Shown here piece by piece: positions 17,030 through 24,176 of a stretch of DNA of 26,522 bases (positions are counted from its first letter, which is position 1; each line of letters starts with the position of its first letter). Made by a program: the position numbers and the translations under genes. The notes beneath the pieces were generated by a model that ran no database searches, had not been told where the DNA came from, and saw nothing but the letters and a program-made list of their open reading frames with translations. Source of the DNA: JBCCQH01 sp039024435. Lineage in GTDB: Bacteria > Bacteroidota > Bacteroidia > J057 > JADKCL01. The stretch lies in the NCBI GenBank assembly GCA_039024435.1, contig JBCCQH010000113.1, positions 1-26,522 on the forward strand. Direction: 5' to 3'.

Positions 17030-17680
17030 ATGGCATCTACAAACATCGTCCTCAAGAACACCACTACCGAAGCGGTCACGGTGTACCTTACGCTTGGATC
17101 CAATGCTTGTAATCCTGCGATCACGCACTGGAGCTTCATCAAAAAAATCAACGACCTCCAAGGTTCTTTCAGCTTAGGGGTCAGCGAATCCAAGACCTTC
17201 GATGCACCCGACGGGAATTGTCTCGACGGCAACTTCGCCTTTGCGGTGCCCCCCAACAATTGTCCCGGATCTGACTCTAAGGCGCCCAGCGGGATCAACC
17301 TCGCGGAGTTTGCGCTGAACATCACCGGAGACGACGCGCAAGAATCCATCGATATCAGCAATGTATACGGTTGCAACTCCGCCATCTCATTTGCCATGGC
17401 GGGCGGTGGGGCTTGGAATGCCGGAACTTTGCACCCCAACATAACCAGTTTCAGCAACAAAGGCCTGGGCCAAAATATTGGGATCATCGGGGTTTATCCC
17501 TACGGCTGCCCCTACTGCGAACAGGCCGGTGGCTTTTCTCCCTGCAATCCGCCCGTGGATTGCGCCCCTGACCCCATTGTGCAACAGGATGGGGCTATCT
17601 GTCAGGTGCAGCGCTCCGCCACCCAATGTGGCGGCACCGTCACGATTCATTACAACGGCTCCTTGGTCTGCACTTCCTGA
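17030..17680 (+). CDS. Cys-rich thaumatin-like protein
   Basis: A 216-aa protein with 11 cysteines, most of them in the last 60 residues (C160, C163, C172, C178, C191, C200, C214). It begins directly with a beta strand (NIVLKNTTTEAVTVYL) and has no signal peptide. The segment INLAEFALNI (89-98), followed by ESIDISNVYGCNSAISFAM, resembles the thaumatin-family core TLAEFTL ... DFYDISLVDGFN...M. The opening strand and the Cys-rich end also fit a thaumatin-like fold. The match is by eye and moderate; a carbohydrate-binding or other secreted beta-sandwich is possible. A Cys-rich protein without export signal is odd, unless the start is wrong or it leaves by a leaderless route. It stands alone, with long gaps on both sides. 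Confidence 0.6.
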   Translation: MASTNIVLKNTTTEAVTVYLTLGSNACNPAITHWSFIKKINDLQGSFSLGVSESKTFDAPDGNCLDGNFAFAVPPNNCPGSDSKAPSGINLAEFALNITGDDAQESIDISNVYGCNSAISFAMAGGGAWNAGTLHPNITSFSNKGLGQNIGIIGVYPYGCPYCEQAGGFSPCNPPVDCAPDPIVQQDGAICQVQRSATQCGGTVTIHYNGSLVCTS

Positions 17681-18078
17681 TCGTGGGGACCGGCCCGATT
17701 TGCGGAGTTTTTCGCTTTCCCTACGGCCCAAACCCCCAAAACGAAGATTGTGCTCAACCGTTGCGTGGCTGATCGAAAGGCCAATGCATTGATAAGCCCG
17801 ATCTGATCGGCCCCGGCCTCGTGCATTTGCCCGCCTTCGGCGTTGGGAAACGCGCCCGTGGCTCCGCCACTTGGTTCTTATGAAGCTTTGCGCCGGCGCA
17901 GCAAATCTTTTTAGTCGGCAAGCAAAGTCACTTCAGCTAAACCCCAAAATGGCACCTTGTCGACGCACTAACTTGCGTGGGATCTTTCGCATTTCTTCAC
18001 CGACTGGCCCCGTCCGGACCAAGGGAAATTTCTCGGCGTTGCCCTGGAGCGATTAAAATTCGTAATTTCCCTCCCGAC
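17681..18078. other. Non-coding gap between the thaumatin-like gene and the K+ channel
   Basis: About 400 bases with no supported gene. The frame of the channel gene stays open back to 17977, but the added 34 residues are Arg/Pro-rich and unlike a membrane protein N-terminus. No tRNA, terminator or repeat was seen. Confidence 0.55.
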
Positions 18079-19092
18079 ATGCTGAACAACAAAATTTTCC
18101 GGAACCTGGCTACGGCATTGACCGTGCTCCTGACCACGCTGGTCGTGGGCGTCGGAGGATTTTATTACATCGAGGACCTCACCTTCGTGGATGCGCTCTA
18201 CATGACCGTCATCACGATGAGTACCGTGGGCTTCGAAACCCTGGAGGGCGGGCTCAGCCCCGAAGGCAAAGTCTTCACCGTGCTGCTTATTGTGTCCACC
18301 ATTGGGACATTTACCTACGCCATCACGACCGTCACTACACTGGTCGTAGAGGGGGAAATGCAAAAACTCGTAAAAGGATACCGGGTGAACAAAGAGATCA
18401 ACAAGCTCGAGAACCACATTATAATCTGTGGGCTCGGGCGCAATGGAAACCAGGCCGCCAAAGAGCTGGAAGTGGAGGGCATCCCCTACGTCATCATCGA
18501 AATGAACGAAGAAGTTGTCACCCGCCACATGCAGCAAAATCCCCAAAGTCTCGTCTTTCTCGGCGATGCTACCGACGAGGAAGTCCTGAACAAAGTCCAC
18601 ATCAAGCGGGCCCGTGGCGTGATTTCGGCCCTGGCCGATGACGCGGACAATGTCTACGTCACGCTGACCATTCGCCAGATCAATCCTACCGTCCAGGTCG
18701 TCGCCCGTGCCTCCAATGAATCAACCATTTCCAAACTCAAGGTGGCCGGCGCCAACCGCGTCATTCTCCCCAACCTGCTCGGGGGACGGAAGATGGCCAA
18801 AATCATCACCAAACCTGCCCTGATGGACTTTGTGGATATGATCACTGGCCAGGGGCAATCTCACTTGCACCTGGAACAGATCGACTGTGAAAGTCGCCAA
18901 AGCTTGGTGGGAAAAACCCTGCGGGAGCTCGATATTCGCTCCAAAACCGGCGTCCTGGTGCTGGGCACCCAAGACGGGGAAGGCAACTTTCAGCTCAACC
19001 CCAACGTGAACAAAGTCATCACCCGCAACGAGCGCCTGTTTGTCATCGGCACGAGCGACCAGATGCAAGACTTTGAGCGCGAATATTCCTGA
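18079..19092 (+). CDS. Two-TM potassium channel with RCK (TrkA-N) domain
   Basis: A 337-aa ion channel subunit of the MthK/Kch-like type. TM1 is ~10-29, the pore helix and filter are ~40-54, and TM2 is ~66-90. The filter reads T49-V-G-F-E-T, so the position of the second Gly in TVGYGD is Glu53. The RCK nucleotide-binding domain starts at HIIICGLGRNG (GxGxxG at 118-123) and continues with VIIEMNEE and the GDATDEEVL motif; an RCK-C (TrkA-C) domain ends the protein (~255-337). The ATG at 18079 puts TM1 right at the N-terminus. It should conduct K+ under ligand control, but the filter change makes selectivity uncertain. The radical SAM gene begins 26 bases downstream. Confidence 0.9.
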   Translation: MLNNKIFRNLATALTVLLTTLVVGVGGFYYIEDLTFVDALYMTVITMSTVGFETLEGGLSPEGKVFTVLLIVSTIGTFTYAITTVTTLVVEGEMQKLVKGYRVNKEINKLENHIIICGLGRNGNQAAKELEVEGIPYVIIEMNEEVVTRHMQQNPQSLVFLGDATDEEVLNKVHIKRARGVISALADDADNVYVTLTIRQINPTVQVVARASNESTISKLKVAGANRVILPNLLGGRKMAKIITKPALMDFVDMITGQGQSHLHLEQIDCESRQSLVGKTLRELDIRSKTGVLVLGTQDGEGNFQLNPNVNKVITRNERLFVIGTSDQMQDFEREYS

Positions 19093-19118
19093 AGCTTTTC
19101 GTTTGTATATTCTTTTCC

Positions 19119-20138
19119 ATGGCGTGGAAGAAACAACGGTTATTGCTGCGGACGCTCACCTGGCGCAAGGTGGGAAATTTTGCGCGGCTCTACCTCTCCT
19201 ACCACGTGGCACGTCTGCGCCGGCGCCCGATCCACTGGGGCAATCCCGCCAAGGTTGGGATTGAGCCCACTACGGCCTGCAACTTGCGTTGTCCCGAATG
19301 CCCTTCCGGATTGCGGGCCTTTACCCGGCCTACGGGTATGCTGGCGACGGGGGCTTTCCGGCAAATGACCGACGAACTGCACCGCGACCTCGTCTACATG
19401 CTGCTGTACTTCCAGGGCGAACCGTACCTGAACCGCAATTTTCTGGACATGGCCGCCTACGCTGCCGAAAAGGGGGTCTACGTTGCCACCAGCACCAACG
19501 GGCATTACCTGAGCGAGGAAAATGCCCGGAAAACCGTGGAAAGTGGTCTGCACGAATTGACCGTCTCAATCGATGGCGCTACCCAGGAAACCTACCAAGC
19601 CTACCGGGTAGGCGGCAACCTGGAAAAGGTCAAAGCGGGCGTAAAGCGGTTGGTGGATGTGCGCAAACAGCTCAAGTCGGCCACACCTTACATTATCCTG
19701 CAATTCCTTGTGGTCGGTCCCAATGAGCACGAAATCGCGGCCATCCACGCGCTGGGCAAAGAACTCGGCGTGGACAAGGTAAATCTGAAAACGGCCCAGA
19801 TTTACAAGTATGAGGCGGGCAGTCCCTTGATTCCGGAAAATGAACGCTACAGCCGCTACCGCAAACGCAAAGACGGGCGCTACGAACTGAAAAATAAGCT
19901 CTCCAATCAGTGCTGGAAACTCTGGATGGGAGCGGAGATCACCTGGGACGGACGGGTACTGCCCTGCTGCTTCGATAAGGATGCCCAGTACCTCATGGGC
20001 AAGGTCGGTGAACGCCCCTTCCGGGAAATCTGGCGCAACGAATCCTACCGCAACTTCCGCCACAAAGTGGTCCAATCCCGCAAAGAAATCGACATCTGCA
20101 CCAATTGCAGTGAAGGCACCGAACTTTGGGCGGATTGA
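19119..20138 (+). CDS. Radical SAM/SPASM protein
   Basis: A 339-aa radical S-adenosylmethionine enzyme. The [4Fe-4S] motif CxxxCxxC is C54-N-L-R-C58-P-E-C61. The downstream QGEPYLN (99-105), TSTNG (124-128) and TVSIDGATQETYQAYR (148-163) elements are standard for the family. The C-terminal SPASM region has C265, C283-C284, C327 and C330 for auxiliary clusters. The N-terminus is basic (KKQRLLLRTLTWRKVG). SPASM enzymes modify peptides or proteins, or make cofactors. No small precursor peptide is evident next door, so the substrate is unknown. It lies 26 bases after the channel gene and may share its transcript by proximity alone. Confidence 0.9.
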   Translation: MAWKKQRLLLRTLTWRKVGNFARLYLSYHVARLRRRPIHWGNPAKVGIEPTTACNLRCPECPSGLRAFTRPTGMLATGAFRQMTDELHRDLVYMLLYFQGEPYLNRNFLDMAAYAAEKGVYVATSTNGHYLSEENARKTVESGLHELTVSIDGATQETYQAYRVGGNLEKVKAGVKRLVDVRKQLKSATPYIILQFLVVGPNEHEIAAIHALGKELGVDKVNLKTAQIYKYEAGSPLIPENERYSRYRKRKDGRYELKNKLSNQCWKLWMGAEITWDGRVLPCCFDKDAQYLMGKVGERPFREIWRNESYRNFRHKVVQSRKEIDICTNCSEGTELWAD

Positions 20139-20376
20139 AGGGCGGGGAAATAAGCGAACCTCCCAGTCGCCGGCGCCATGATCGAGGAAACCCGGAGTAA
20201 AAATCGCCAGCGATTCGGAAAGCCAGGTCCGTCTGCCTCCGCAACGGCCAAATCCGGAAATGTTTTTTGCCCGTAAATAGCAGACCTTTGGCTCCCGGCT
20301 AAGGTCAGGGCACCCGCGCTGCCGTTCTGGATACGGCGATGGAAGTGGAGGCAACAACATCGTCCCCCGTGACGGA

Positions 20377-21339
20377 TCAATATTTCCCCGAACCGCCCAA
20401 GCCGGACTCGATGGGGTGCCAGGTGGTCTTGACTTCCTGCGTCTCCAAGATGCGGTAGGGACTTTGGGCCGCCTCCGCATGCCAGTCCCGGGTGTCATTG
20501 ACGGCAATTCGCTTTACGTTCTGGGTCGCATTCTGGCGAATGGTTTTGATGTGCGCGGCGTCATTCCCCGCATAGACCATTGCGTTTACGTCCATGTGGG
20601 TCGAGAAATGACCGACCAGTTCGTCGCGGCGACCGGTCAAAATATTTACCACCCCGCCCGGTACGTCCGAGGAATGGAGCACTTCGGCAAAGGTGACCGC
20701 GGCCGTTGCGTAGGGCGCCGAGGCCAGCACCACGCAGGTATTTCCCCCGGCAATGATCGGCGCCAGAACCGACACCAATCCCGCCAGGCCACTTTCCTCC
20801 GGGGCAAAGGCAGATACTACGCCAGTCGGCTCCTGCACCGAAAAGTCGAAGTGCGAGGACGCCACCGGATTCACCGAACTGAACACCTGCTGGTACTTGT
20901 CGCACCAGCCGGCGTAGTAGACCAGGCGGTCAATCGCCACGTTGACCTCTTGCTCGGCCACCGCGCGGTTCAGACCGAGCCGAACCATTTCCGCAAGCAG
21001 TTGTTGCCGCCGGCCTTCCAGCATCTCCGCGGCCCGGTACAAAATCTGGCCCCGGTTGAGCGCCGAGCGTCCGGCCCAGCCCGGTTGCGCCGCCCGGGCC
21101 GCCACCACGGCATTCCGAAAATCCTTCCGGGAAGCCCGGCATACATTCGCAATCAACTCGCCGGATTCATTTTTGAGCACCTCGTAGCGTCCCGATTCCG
21201 TGCGCGGAAACTTCCCGCCGATGTACAGCTTGTACGTCTTGAGGACGTTCAGGCGGGGCGTGCTGGGGTGACCATTGGCTCCGTTTTCGACCGGCTCAAC
21301 GGCATTTTGGGGAGTAGGAGTGGATTTTGCTTTCGCCAT
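20377..21339 (-). CDS. Shortened, non-catalytic aldehyde dehydrogenase homologue
   Basis: A 320-aa ALDH relative. After a Pro/Asn-rich leader (1-30) it follows the ALDH NAD-binding fold: YKLYIGGKFPRTESGRYEV (36-54), EPTGVVSAFAPEES (170-183) and LAPIIAGGNTCVVLASAP (192-209). Key residues are missing. The VLKPAE Lys is replaced in VVLASAP; the TGS-x-x-VG loop is VYAGNDAA (255-262); the LELGGK Glu has become KRIAVND; and the domain carrying the catalytic Cys is absent, the frame closing at GGSGKY. The deletion looks clean rather than frameshifted, and the upstream enzyme in the operon is complete. It is probably a regulatory or structural partner, reminiscent of the inactive half of ALDH16 proteins. 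Confidence 0.85.
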   Translation of the reverse strand: MAKAKSTPTPQNAVEPVENGANGHPSTPRLNVLKTYKLYIGGKFPRTESGRYEVLKNESGELIANVCRASRKDFRNAVVAARAAQPGWAGRSALNRGQILYRAAEMLEGRRQQLLAEMVRLGLNRAVAEQEVNVAIDRLVYYAGWCDKYQQVFSSVNPVASSHFDFSVQEPTGVVSAFAPEESGLAGLVSVLAPIIAGGNTCVVLASAPYATAAVTFAEVLHSSDVPGGVVNILTGRRDELVGHFSTHMDVNAMVYAGNDAAHIKTIRQNATQNVKRIAVNDTRDWHAEAAQSPYRILETQEVKTTWHPIESGLGGSGKY

Positions 21340-21360
21340 GATGGTTCAAATTGGGCGCCA

Positions 21361-21561
21361 CTATGCGCTTTGCGAGTATTGTTTCAAGTTTCGGAGCGCA
21401 TCGTACAGCGGGCTGTTTTCGATGGCATCAAGAATTTGGGGATGGTCTCCGTGGCATGGACCTTGAGATAACCAACTAAATCCAATAATCCGAGCATCGG
21501 ATTGCCCTTCCACGACAACCCAGATCTCTTCACGGTATGCTTTGTATCCTTCCTCGGTCAT
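21361..21561 (-). CDS. Small hypothetical protein between the two ALDH genes (66 aa)
   Basis: Unrecognised 66-aa protein, MTEEGYKAYREEIWVVVEGQ at its N-terminus, with an amphipathic end (DALRNLKQYSQSA). The ATG at 21561 is only 7 bases past the catalytic ALDH stop, and the ORF ends 21 bases before the shortened ALDH start. It therefore sits tightly inside the deoC operon. No signal peptide or membrane helix. Spacing and composition support a real gene; function unknown. Confidence 0.7.
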   Translation of the reverse strand: MTEEGYKAYREEIWVVVEGQSDARIIGFSWLSQGPCHGDHPQILDAIENSPLYDALRNLKQYSQSA

Positions 21562-21568
21562 ATCACCA

Positions 21569-23056
21569 TCAATTCAAATGCAAATAAGGCGCTAATCCGT
21601 GCAGGCCGCCTTCCCGGCCCATCCCACTTTCTTTGTACCCGCCAAAGGGTGAAGTGGGATCGAATTTGTTGTAGGTATTCGCCCAGATTACCCCGGCGCG
21701 CATCTTGCTGCTGACCTGGAAGATCTTCGACCCCTTGTCCGTCCAAATCCCCGCCGAGAGGCCGTAAGGCGTATTATTGGCCTTCTGGATGACCTCGTCG
21801 ACCGTGCGGAAGGTCTGCACCGCCAGCACGGGCCCGAAAATCTCCTCTTGTACGATGCGGTGTGATTGCGATGCATTCAGGAACAACGTCGGACGGCACC
21901 AAAAGCCCGCTGAGGGAAGCTCACAGGGACTTTGGTAGAACTCCGCCCCTTCCGCCTTGCCCAGGGCAATGTATTCTTCGATTGTCTCCAACTGCGAAGC
22001 CGAATTGATCGCTCCGACGTCGGTATTTTTGTCCAGGGGATCCCCGACGATCAGGGTCTCCATCCGGTCTTTGAGCTTGCGGATCACGGTTTCGTAGACG
22101 CCTTCCTGCACAAACAGCCGGGAACCGGCGCAGCACACGTGGCCTTGATTGAAGTAGATCCCATTGATGATGCCTTCGACCGCCTGATCGATGGAAGCAT
22201 CTTCAAAAATGATGTTGGCCGCCTTGCCCCCGAGCTCCAAGGTTACCTTCTTGCTTGTCCCGGCGATGGCATTTTGGATGATTTTACCGACCCCGGTGGA
22301 GCCGGTAAAAGCGATCTTGTCCACGTCGGGATGGTCGACAATCGCCGCCCCGGTCGCTCCGTAACCCGTCACCAGATTGACCACCCCGGGCGGCAAATCG
22401 GCTTCCTGAATCAGTTCGGCAAGTTTCAGTGCGGTCAGCGGCGTAGTTTCCGCCGGCTTGAGCACGCAGGTATTGCCCGTGGCCAGGGCCGGCGCCAATT
22501 TCCAGGCCGCCATCAACAGCGGGAAGTTCCAGGGAATGATTTGGCCGGCGACGCCCAGCGAAGTCGGTTTCCGATTGGGGAAAGCATATTCCAGCTTGTC
22601 CGCCCAACCCGCATAATAGAAAAAATGGTTCGCCGCAACCGGAACATCCACGTTTTTCGACTCGCGAATGGGCTTGCCCCCATCCAGGCTTTCAATGACG
22701 GCAAAGTCCCGGGCACGCTCCTGAATCATCCGGGCCAGGCGAAAGACGTACTTGCCGCGGTCCTTGGCCGAGAGGTTTTTCCAATACTTGTCGTAGGCGT
22801 GGCGGGCGGCCTGAACGGCCCGATCCACATCGGCGGCGTCCGCTTCGGCAATGCGCGCGAGGTGCTGCTCATTGGCCGGATTGATCGTAGCAAAGTACTT
22901 GCCGGCCGCCGGGGGTACCCATTTCCCCCCGATAAAGAGTTCGTACTGCTCGCGCAACTGCACGTGGTCCCGGCTCTCCGGGGCGGGCGAATACTGCCAT
23001 CCCCCACTGAAATCGAGGGCGGGCGCGGCGGGTTTTTGGGACTTGGATTCGGCCAT
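21569..23056 (-). CDS. NAD(P)-dependent aldehyde dehydrogenase
   Basis: A full-length 495-aa ALDH that oxidises an aldehyde to the acid with NAD(P)+. Catalytic and binding elements are intact: IIPWNFP (173-179), VLKPAE with Lys200, FTGSTGVG (250-257), LELGGK with Glu274, and FNQGHVCCAG with the nucleophile at Cys308. The C-terminal EEIFGPV and PFGGYKESGMGRE motifs are also present. About 30 extra N-terminal residues precede the usual start of the fold. It lies 14 bases after deoC, so acetaldehyde released by DeoC is the obvious substrate, giving acetate; this is inference from context. Confidence 0.95.
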   Translation of the reverse strand: MAESKSQKPAAPALDFSGGWQYSPAPESRDHVQLREQYELFIGGKWVPPAAGKYFATINPANEQHLARIAEADAADVDRAVQAARHAYDKYWKNLSAKDRGKYVFRLARMIQERARDFAVIESLDGGKPIRESKNVDVPVAANHFFYYAGWADKLEYAFPNRKPTSLGVAGQIIPWNFPLLMAAWKLAPALATGNTCVLKPAETTPLTALKLAELIQEADLPPGVVNLVTGYGATGAAIVDHPDVDKIAFTGSTGVGKIIQNAIAGTSKKVTLELGGKAANIIFEDASIDQAVEGIINGIYFNQGHVCCAGSRLFVQEGVYETVIRKLKDRMETLIVGDPLDKNTDVGAINSASQLETIEEYIALGKAEGAEFYQSPCELPSAGFWCRPTLFLNASQSHRIVQEEIFGPVLAVQTFRTVDEVIQKANNTPYGLSAGIWTDKGSKIFQVSSKMRAGVIWANTYNKFDPTSPFGGYKESGMGREGGLHGLAPYLHLN

Positions 23057-23070
23057 ACTGCGAAAGGAGA

Positions 23071-23988
23071 TTAATCGATGGAGAAGTAATCGAGGGATTG
23101 GTAGATGCCGGTCTGCTGCTTGACGAGCTGCAACAGGAGGTCATTGGCGAGGCTGCTCGCGCCGAAGCGGAACCACTCCGGGGACAACCAGGCATTGCCC
23201 AAGGTTTCGCGCAGCATCACCAAATAATGCACCGCGAGTTTGGCGTTGCGGATCCCGCCCGCCGGTTTCATGCCGACCATTTTGCCCGTGGCGTAGAAAT
23301 GATCGCGAATCGCTTCCAGCATCACCAAGGTGACTTCCATGGTCGCAGCCGGTTTGATCTTGCCGGTGGACGTTTTGATGAAATCGGCTCCGGCCAGCAG
23401 CGCGATCTCACTCGCTTTGCGGACATTGTCCAGGGTGGAAAGCTCACCGGTTTCGAGGATCACTTTGAGCCGGGCCGGGCCGCAAGCTTCTTTGATGCTG
23501 CGGATCTCATCGTAGACAAACTGGTGGTTGCCTTTGAGGAATTCTCCCCGGGAGATGACCATGTCCACTTCGTCCGCGCCCTCGGCCACGGCAAAGCGGG
23601 TATCGTCGCGCTTGACCGAGGGGGGCGCTTGTCCGGAGGGAAATCCGGTGGCGACTGCGGCTACCTTGATCCCGCTCCCCTTCAATTCGGCTTTGGCGGT
23701 CCTCACTAGGGTCGGATATACACAAACCGCGGCCACCGAGGGCAACTCTGGGTAGGCATCGTGCAAATGCTGGGCTTTGTAGCAAAGCTGCTTGACCTTG
23801 CCGGGAGTATCGCGTCCTTCCAGGGTCGTGAGGTCAATCATGCTGAGCGCGAGCTTGAGCGCCTCGATTTTGGAGGCTTTTTTGATGCTGCGGCCCCGAA
23901 AGCGGGCCACTCGCTCCGCGACGCCCACCTGATCGATGGTCGTGGTACTGAGCGGTTTCATGATTTGGGGGGATTGAGCAGTCGCCAT
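23071..23988 (-). CDS. deoC: Deoxyribose-phosphate aldolase
   Basis: Cleaves 2-deoxyribose-5-phosphate to glyceraldehyde-3-phosphate and acetaldehyde. The Schiff-base Lys205 is in FIKTSTGK; the second active-site Lys241 is in MKPAGGIR; Asp142 is in DEVDMVI. At 305 aa it is longer than E. coli DeoC (~259), and IDLTTLEGRDTPGKVKQLCYKA resembles the animal DERA type. Start choice: ATG at 23988 or at 23961 (residue 10). A TACCTTTG box at 24002-23995 ends only 6 bases before the first ATG, which would make that start leaderless, so 23961 is possible. The frame continues upstream to 24117 but that part is not conserved-looking. First gene of the deoC/ALDH/orf66/ALDH-like operon. Confidence 0.94.
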   Translation of the reverse strand: MATAQSPQIMKPLSTTTIDQVGVAERVARFRGRSIKKASKIEALKLALSMIDLTTLEGRDTPGKVKQLCYKAQHLHDAYPELPSVAAVCVYPTLVRTAKAELKGSGIKVAAVATGFPSGQAPPSVKRDDTRFAVAEGADEVDMVISRGEFLKGNHQFVYDEIRSIKEACGPARLKVILETGELSTLDNVRKASEIALLAGADFIKTSTGKIKPAATMEVTLVMLEAIRDHFYATGKMVGMKPAGGIRNAKLAVHYLVMLRETLGNAWLSPEWFRFGASSLANDLLLQLVKQQTGIYQSLDYFSID

Positions 23989-23994
23989 ACTCCA

Positions 23995-24002
23995 CAAAGG
24001 TA
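23995..24002 (-). promoter_or_regulatory. TAnnTTTG box (-7) for the deoC operon
   Basis: TACCTTTG on the - strand is an exact match to the Bacteroidota -7 consensus. The nearest TTTG upstream (24018-24015) is only 12 bases away instead of about 19, so the -33 element is unclear. Transcription would start at or within a few bases of the annotated ATG. Confidence 0.5.
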
Positions 24003-24137
24003 CTTTTCTTTTTGCAAAAATGCGCATTCCGCTGCGTCCGTTCGCGGGTACCAACCGGACGGACTTCCCGAGGGCCGATCCGACAATTCGCCAAATTTTG
24101 TTGCAAAAATGGCCCACGCCTAAACAATTGATTTCGT

Positions 24138-24159
24138 TAATTTGTCGGCATACAAATTA
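24138..24159. promoter_or_regulatory. Perfect inverted repeat upstream of gdhA
   Basis: TAATTTGT (24138-24145) and ACAAATTA (24152-24159) are exact inverted copies with a 6-base spacer. The left arm overlaps TTAATTTG (24137-24144), one mismatch from the TAnnTTTG promoter box. The repeat ends 17 bases before the gdhA ATG. Placement and symmetry fit an operator; the regulator is unknown. Confidence 0.5.
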
Positions 24160-24176
24160 CACATCCAGAACGCATT

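Noticed and set aside
17977..18078. N-terminal extension of the K+ channel
   Set aside because: Arg/Pro-rich residues unlike a channel N-terminus; the ATG at 18079 places TM1 correctly.
20139..20376. Possible gene or terminator between the convergent radical SAM and ALDH-like genes
   Set aside because: No convincing frame and no stem with a T-run could be found.
21932..23074. 380-aa + strand frame opposite the ALDH gene
   Set aside because: Shadow of the ALDH codons; no recognisable family and no plausible context.
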